Shown here: one piece after another, positions 4,930 to 7,605 of the stretch
Layout of the letters: each line of letters begins with the position of its first letter
Position numbering within the stretch: the stretch's first letter is position 1
Origin: Acetobacter sp. 46_36
GTDB taxonomy: Bacteria; Pseudomonadota; Alphaproteobacteria; RF32; CAG-239
Reading direction: 5' to 3'
DNA: 7,605 nucleotides
Assembly: GCA_001917135.1 (NCBI GenBank)
Contig: MNTT01000002.1
Span: forward strand, 1-7,605
Made by a program: the position numbers and the translations under genes
Notes under the pieces: generated by a model
Told to the model about the DNA's origin: nothing
Databases searched by the model: none
The model's input: only the letters and a program-made list of their open reading frames with translations

Positions 4930-5205
4930 TTAGAACAAGTCGCTGTGCGTCCCCGTTCTGGTGAGATAAAGGAACAACTCGCCGTCTGCCACCTCATAGA
5001 TCAGCAACCAGTCCGGCGTGATATGACATTCCCTGCAACCAGAATAATCGCCAGCCAAACGGTGATCCTTGTTCCTCTCTGGCAGGGTTTCACCTTCCGC
5101 GAGTTTTTTGATGATGTCCGTCAGCAAAGACAAATCATATCCTCTCCGCTGCACTCGTTTCAGATCTTTCTGAAATTTCGTGGTCGGGCGTACACTGTAC
5201 TTCAT
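4930..5205 (-). CDS. yafQ: YafQ-type toxin of the RelE superfamily
   Basis: YafQ is a ribosome-dependent mRNA endonuclease that stops translation when its antitoxin is lost. The 91-residue product has the full-length family size. It begins with the usual tyrosine and basic helix pattern (MKYSVRPTTKFQKDLKRVQRRG). It keeps residues known to matter in E. coli YafQ: His48 in DHRL, His61 in CHI, Asp65-Trp66, His87 in GTHSDLF and Phe91 as the last residue, so it looks active. The ATG overlaps the antitoxin stop as ATGA, giving translational coupling with antitoxin first. The par-like gene follows after 17 bp. In the plasmid its role is post-segregational killing or addiction. Confidence 0.93.
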   Translation of the reverse strand: MKYSVRPTTKFQKDLKRVQRRGYDLSLLTDIIKKLAEGETLPERNKDHRLAGDYSGCRECHITPDWLLIYEVADGELFLYLTRTGTHSDLF

Positions 5206-5480
5206 GCCAGCAACTCCTTCATCATGGCATCAACATCAGTGTAAGTTTTGCCGATCGCAGGATCTTTCTTCATTCTCTGGACTTCATCAATAGCCTCTCT
5301 CGTCTCAGCGTTCGGCTCATCCAGACGAATCTCAAACGGCAGACCATGATAACGCAATGCCTGACGATAGAAAATACCCGTAGCGGTGCTCAAGTCCAAT
5401 CCAAGCGACTGAAATAACGCCGCTGCTTCTTTCTTCAGCTCCGGCTCAATGCGCAACGTCATATTTCCCTTAGTTGCCAT
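5202..5480 (-). CDS. dinJ: RelB/DinJ-type antitoxin
   Basis: The antitoxin binds and neutralises the YafQ-type toxin and represses the shared promoter. The 92-residue product begins with a ribbon-helix-helix domain (NMTLRIEPELKKEAAALFQ, then LGLDLSTATGIFYRQAL), followed by GLPFEIRL, a typical DinJ signature. The C-terminal half is acidic and helical, and would wrap the toxin. GAGGAG lies 9 nt before the ATG at 5480. The promoter and a small inverted repeat suited to autoregulation sit 48-76 bp upstream. The gene overlaps the toxin gene by 4 bp and starts 90 bp after the rep stop. Confidence 0.93.
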   Translation of the reverse strand: MATKGNMTLRIEPELKKEAAALFQSLGLDLSTATGIFYRQALRYHGLPFEIRLDEPNAETREAIDEVQRMKKDPAIGKTYTDVDAMMKELLA

Positions 5481-5527
5481 GTGAAAACACTCCTCTCAAA
5501 AATGTATTGCCTATATTTTCTGCTTAC

Positions 5528-5556
5528 AGTATACGCTATTATTATTTGCATTGCAA
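5528..5556 (-). promoter_or_regulatory. Promoter and operator of the toxin-antitoxin-par operon
   Basis: On the minus strand TTGCAA (5551-5556) and TATACT (5528-5533) are separated by exactly 17 bp, a near-consensus promoter. An 11-bp inverted repeat, TTGCA-T-TGCAA (5546-5556), covers the -35 box, and GTATAC touches the -10 box; either could be bound by the RelB/DinJ-type antitoxin. No terminator is visible between the rep stop at 5571 and this promoter, so rep transcripts may also read through. Confidence 0.75.
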
Positions 5557-5570
5557 GTGCTTTGCGATAT

Positions 5571-7391
5571 TTATTTTATCTGATTGCCGTTCTTCGGTGG
5601 GAACAAAGCGTCAACGCAATCTGTCGCTAAATAGTTCATGTACTCATCGTCCGGCATAACGCTGATCTCTCGGATACCGTTCGCAGCACACCCAGCCAGC
5701 AAACCTGCATCGACCTCGCTCTCTGCAAAAACCATCTGTTTTGCCTGCTCCTGCAACCGCTCATCTCTCGGTCTGTATTTCAAATACCGATTATACGCCT
5801 CTTCCTCCGATATTCCTTCACTATATGCAATCTTTTCAGCTAAATCCATCAGTTCCTGCGCCTTTTCACGCCGCTCGGACTCTGATAAGCTCAGCATTGC
5901 CCCTGTCCTCGTAAACTTTCTCAATTCTGCTGCCTGCTGTGCCAATATCATATCCATACGCTTATTCTCCCCTCTTGCTTTCACACCTAACCGGTTGTAC
6001 TCCTCCACAATTCTTTTGGTCACATATCTAATAATTTCATCACCTTCCCCATACAAAGGAAATATTTCGCTATGATCCAGCCACCATTTACGAATTGTTG
6101 GATACGATAGCCCCGTTTGATCTTTACACTGCTTTTTAGTGCCATTTGGGTTCTGGCATTGCCATTCTTCTACAATATCCTGTTTGCTGGGTCTACCATT
6201 GCCTTCACGCCAATTTTTATTACCGTTAATCTCATCGCGTATAAAATTCATCAGTTTAACATGATCGGCTTGTTTTCTACCATTCCGCTTATTCTTCTCA
6301 ATAGGAATACCTGTCCGCACGACAATCGTATCAATCGGATATGTAATATAGCTGTCCGTATAAGCCTCCAGAGCGTGCAGAACATCGTCTTCGGTAAAGG
6401 CATCACCTTTTGTATTCATAAAAGGAATAAGCCCGTATGCGTCATTCTCGAGCGTTTCTCGCGGTACACCACACTTACGGGCATATGTCGCAAGCGTCAT
6501 AATACACCAATACCGATGTCCCTGGTCAGCACCCCCATAGATTTTTCCAATCCACCAATCATACAACGCCTTCTTGCATGTCCATGTATTCTTTGGACGC
6601 TTTTCTACAACACGTCGCTGATACCACTCCGGATACTTCTTCTTCGCGTCTTCCAACCGCAAATCCGACTTATAAACGAAACTTGTTGCTCGATACTCTT
6701 CCGGAACAAACTGGTTCAGATACTCAACCGTCACCTTCCTCCCTACTGAGAAAGCGCGGCAGCGACCACCGTCTTTCGTAATCGTACCAACCACGCGGAA
6801 ACCCTGAAACAGGCTCTCATACTGCACCTTGTCATGCAATGATGACGCGCCCTGCGTCCAAGCCTGCCAAGTAATACGCTTTTTCAACTTCTCTAACTGT
6901 TCCACAATGTTCTTAAACACCGGGATCGGCTTTTCAAAGACATAGTACAGGTGAAGTCCTGTCCCCGATGAAATGAGATAAGTCGGACGTGGCAATCCCC
7001 AACCTCCTACCAGCACACCAGGCTCCCGATCAATCTGATCCATAAGCTGCTGCCACTGTATCAAGCTCTCTAACCCATCCAAATCTATGGTCATTGCGTA
7101 CATAAACCGAGCATTCGAGGATTTTCGACTCTTTCCGACATAGCTTATAGGGCTCATTAAACAAAAATCATCGGACGCTGCCATATCAGTAATCGCGTCA
7201 AGATCATCGGTAACTGTCAGGCGTTTTGCTCGCTTGCTACCTTTCGAAATGGTAACGGCAATACCATTGTACTTCCCGTCCTCATAGACACCGCGCTCCT
7301 CGAACGAGCCTTCCGGGAAGATATCCCGATAAAAATCTAAGTAATGCACCTCGTCAAACTGCGACTCCAACGCCACTGCAATATCAAACAT
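5571..7391 (-). CDS. Plasmid replication protein with AEP-type primase domain
   Basis: This 606-residue protein is the only replication gene, so it is the likely initiator. The N-terminal half reads as an archaeo-eukaryotic-type primase-polymerase: TIDLDGL has the paired metal-binding Asp103 and Asp105; LISSGTGLHLYYVF has the SGTGLH motif with His147; QGFRVVGTITK (196-206) resembles the Arg-x-x-Gly-Thr motif of such enzymes. Residues 275-345 form a helical block (GHRYWCIMTLATYARKCG) like primase C-terminal domains. Residues 416-437 (NGTKKQCKDQTGLSYPTIRKWW) are a helix-turn-helix that could bind the origin repeats. No helicase Walker motif is visible, so a host helicase must be used. The start is well supported: GGAGGAG is 6 nt before the ATG. 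The origin repeats begin 17 bp upstream. Confidence 0.85.
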   Translation of the reverse strand: MFDIAVALESQFDEVHYLDFYRDIFPEGSFEERGVYEDGKYNGIAVTISKGSKRAKRLTVTDDLDAITDMAASDDFCLMSPISYVGKSRKSSNARFMYAMTIDLDGLESLIQWQQLMDQIDREPGVLVGGWGLPRPTYLISSGTGLHLYYVFEKPIPVFKNIVEQLEKLKKRITWQAWTQGASSLHDKVQYESLFQGFRVVGTITKDGGRCRAFSVGRKVTVEYLNQFVPEEYRATSFVYKSDLRLEDAKKKYPEWYQRRVVEKRPKNTWTCKKALYDWWIGKIYGGADQGHRYWCIMTLATYARKCGVPRETLENDAYGLIPFMNTKGDAFTEDDVLHALEAYTDSYITYPIDTIVVRTGIPIEKNKRNGRKQADHVKLMNFIRDEINGNKNWREGNGRPSKQDIVEEWQCQNPNGTKKQCKDQTGLSYPTIRKWWLDHSEIFPLYGEGDEIIRYVTKRIVEEYNRLGVKARGENKRMDMILAQQAAELRKFTRTGAMLSLSESERREKAQELMDLAEKIAYSEGISEEEAYNRYLKYRPRDERLQEQAKQMVFAESEVDAGLLAGCAANGIREISVMPDDEYMNYLATDCVDALFPPKNGNQIK

Positions 7392-7407
7392 ACCATTCTC
7401 CTCCAGA

Positions 7408-7605
7408 CCCCTCGCCCCCCTATTCAGGGCGTTATATTATCAATGAATTTTTTTTCACCATTTCCCGACAAAAAATTGGGCACGCTACTTGCCCGAATTT
7501 TCAAGGTAGTCCGACACCGATCCAGCTACCCTCTACCATCCCCTCGCCCCCCTATTCAGGGCGTTATATTATCAATGAATTTTTTTTCACCATTTCCCGA
7601 CAAAA
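7408..7605. other. Candidate replication origin: long direct repeats with hairpins
   Basis: A 66-bp sequence at 7408-7473 is repeated exactly at 7540-7605, 132 bp apart, and continues as the copies at 1-74 and 130-238 if the molecule is circular. Each has CGTTATATTATCAAT, a T-rich tract and TTTCCCGACAAAA. After the first copy there is a hairpin (AAATTGGGCA 7473-7482 with TGCCC-g-AATTT 7490-7500) and a second one (GGTAG 7505-7509, CTACC 7526-7530). Repeats directly upstream of rep, an AT-rich core and hairpins suggest an origin with initiator or primase recognition sites. The region carries no gene. Confidence 0.7.
7434..7442 (-). promoter_or_regulatory. Possible extended -10 promoter of rep
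   Basis: On the minus strand this reads TGATAATAT, an extended -10 motif, 43 bp before the rep start. It lies in the most conserved part of the origin repeat, so Rep binding to the repeat could repress its own promoter. No convincing -35 box is seen, and the same motif recurs in every repeat copy, so it may be an AT-rich unwinding element instead. Confidence 0.3.

Noticed and set aside
5638..6781. Plus-strand open frames opposite rep
   Set aside because: The minus-strand rep gene has clear motifs and a strong start; these frames have neither.
7408..7605. CRISPR array
   Set aside because: Repeats are long (66 bp or more), few and differently spaced, without uniform spacers or cas genes; they fit an origin.
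1..7605. tRNA, rRNA or riboswitch
   Set aside because: No cloverleaf, rRNA core segment or known riboswitch pattern was seen on either strand by eye.

Overview
The window looks like an almost complete small mobilizable plasmid from a Bacillota host, probably an anaerobic gut Clostridia-type bacterium. This rests on strong GGAGG-like ribosome binding sites, a Gram-positive-style MOBP relaxase with a separate MobC, a pSK1-Par/DUF536-like stability protein and a DinJ/YafQ toxin-antitoxin pair. The host genus cannot be fixed from the sequence. The last 74 bases repeat the first 74 with one mismatch, so the molecule is probably a circle of about 7.53 kb cut inside its origin repeats.

Layout, with backbone genes all on the minus strand. 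(1) 7392-7605 continuing into 1-240: gene-free origin-like region of long direct repeats, each with a conserved AT-rich block, the word TTTCCCGACAA and then a hairpin. (2) 5571-7391: replication protein with an archaeo-eukaryotic-type primase domain (DLD and SGTGLH motifs), a primase C-terminal-like helical region and a helix-turn-helix. (3) 4418-5480: a stability operon of antitoxin, toxin and a pSK1-Par-like protein behind one good promoter. The par-like gene contains an unusual regular array of TTTCGC words that may be its own binding site. (4) 4102-4417: gene-free; holds a strong terminator, a candidate promoter and a nested inverted repeat that is the best oriT candidate. (5) 1901-4101: mobilization operon of a ribbon-helix-helix accessory protein, MobC, MobA relaxase and a coiled-coil protein whose first half overlaps the 3' end of mobA in another frame.

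(6) 241-1800: an AT-rich cargo segment in the opposite direction. It carries a gene for an exported protein of unknown family and a gene for a multi-pass membrane protein, separated by a long perfect inverted repeat. The cargo is bracketed by two diverged direct copies of the origin-type hairpin element (163-238 and 1815-1893), which suggests it was gained by recombination between such elements. Neither cargo protein was recognised; this pair is the most likely undescribed system here.

The backbone works as a standard set: Rep acts on the origin repeats, DinJ/YafQ and Par keep the plasmid in the population, and the Mob proteins nick oriT and carry the strand through a helper element's conjugation machine, since no coupling protein or type IV secretion genes are present.
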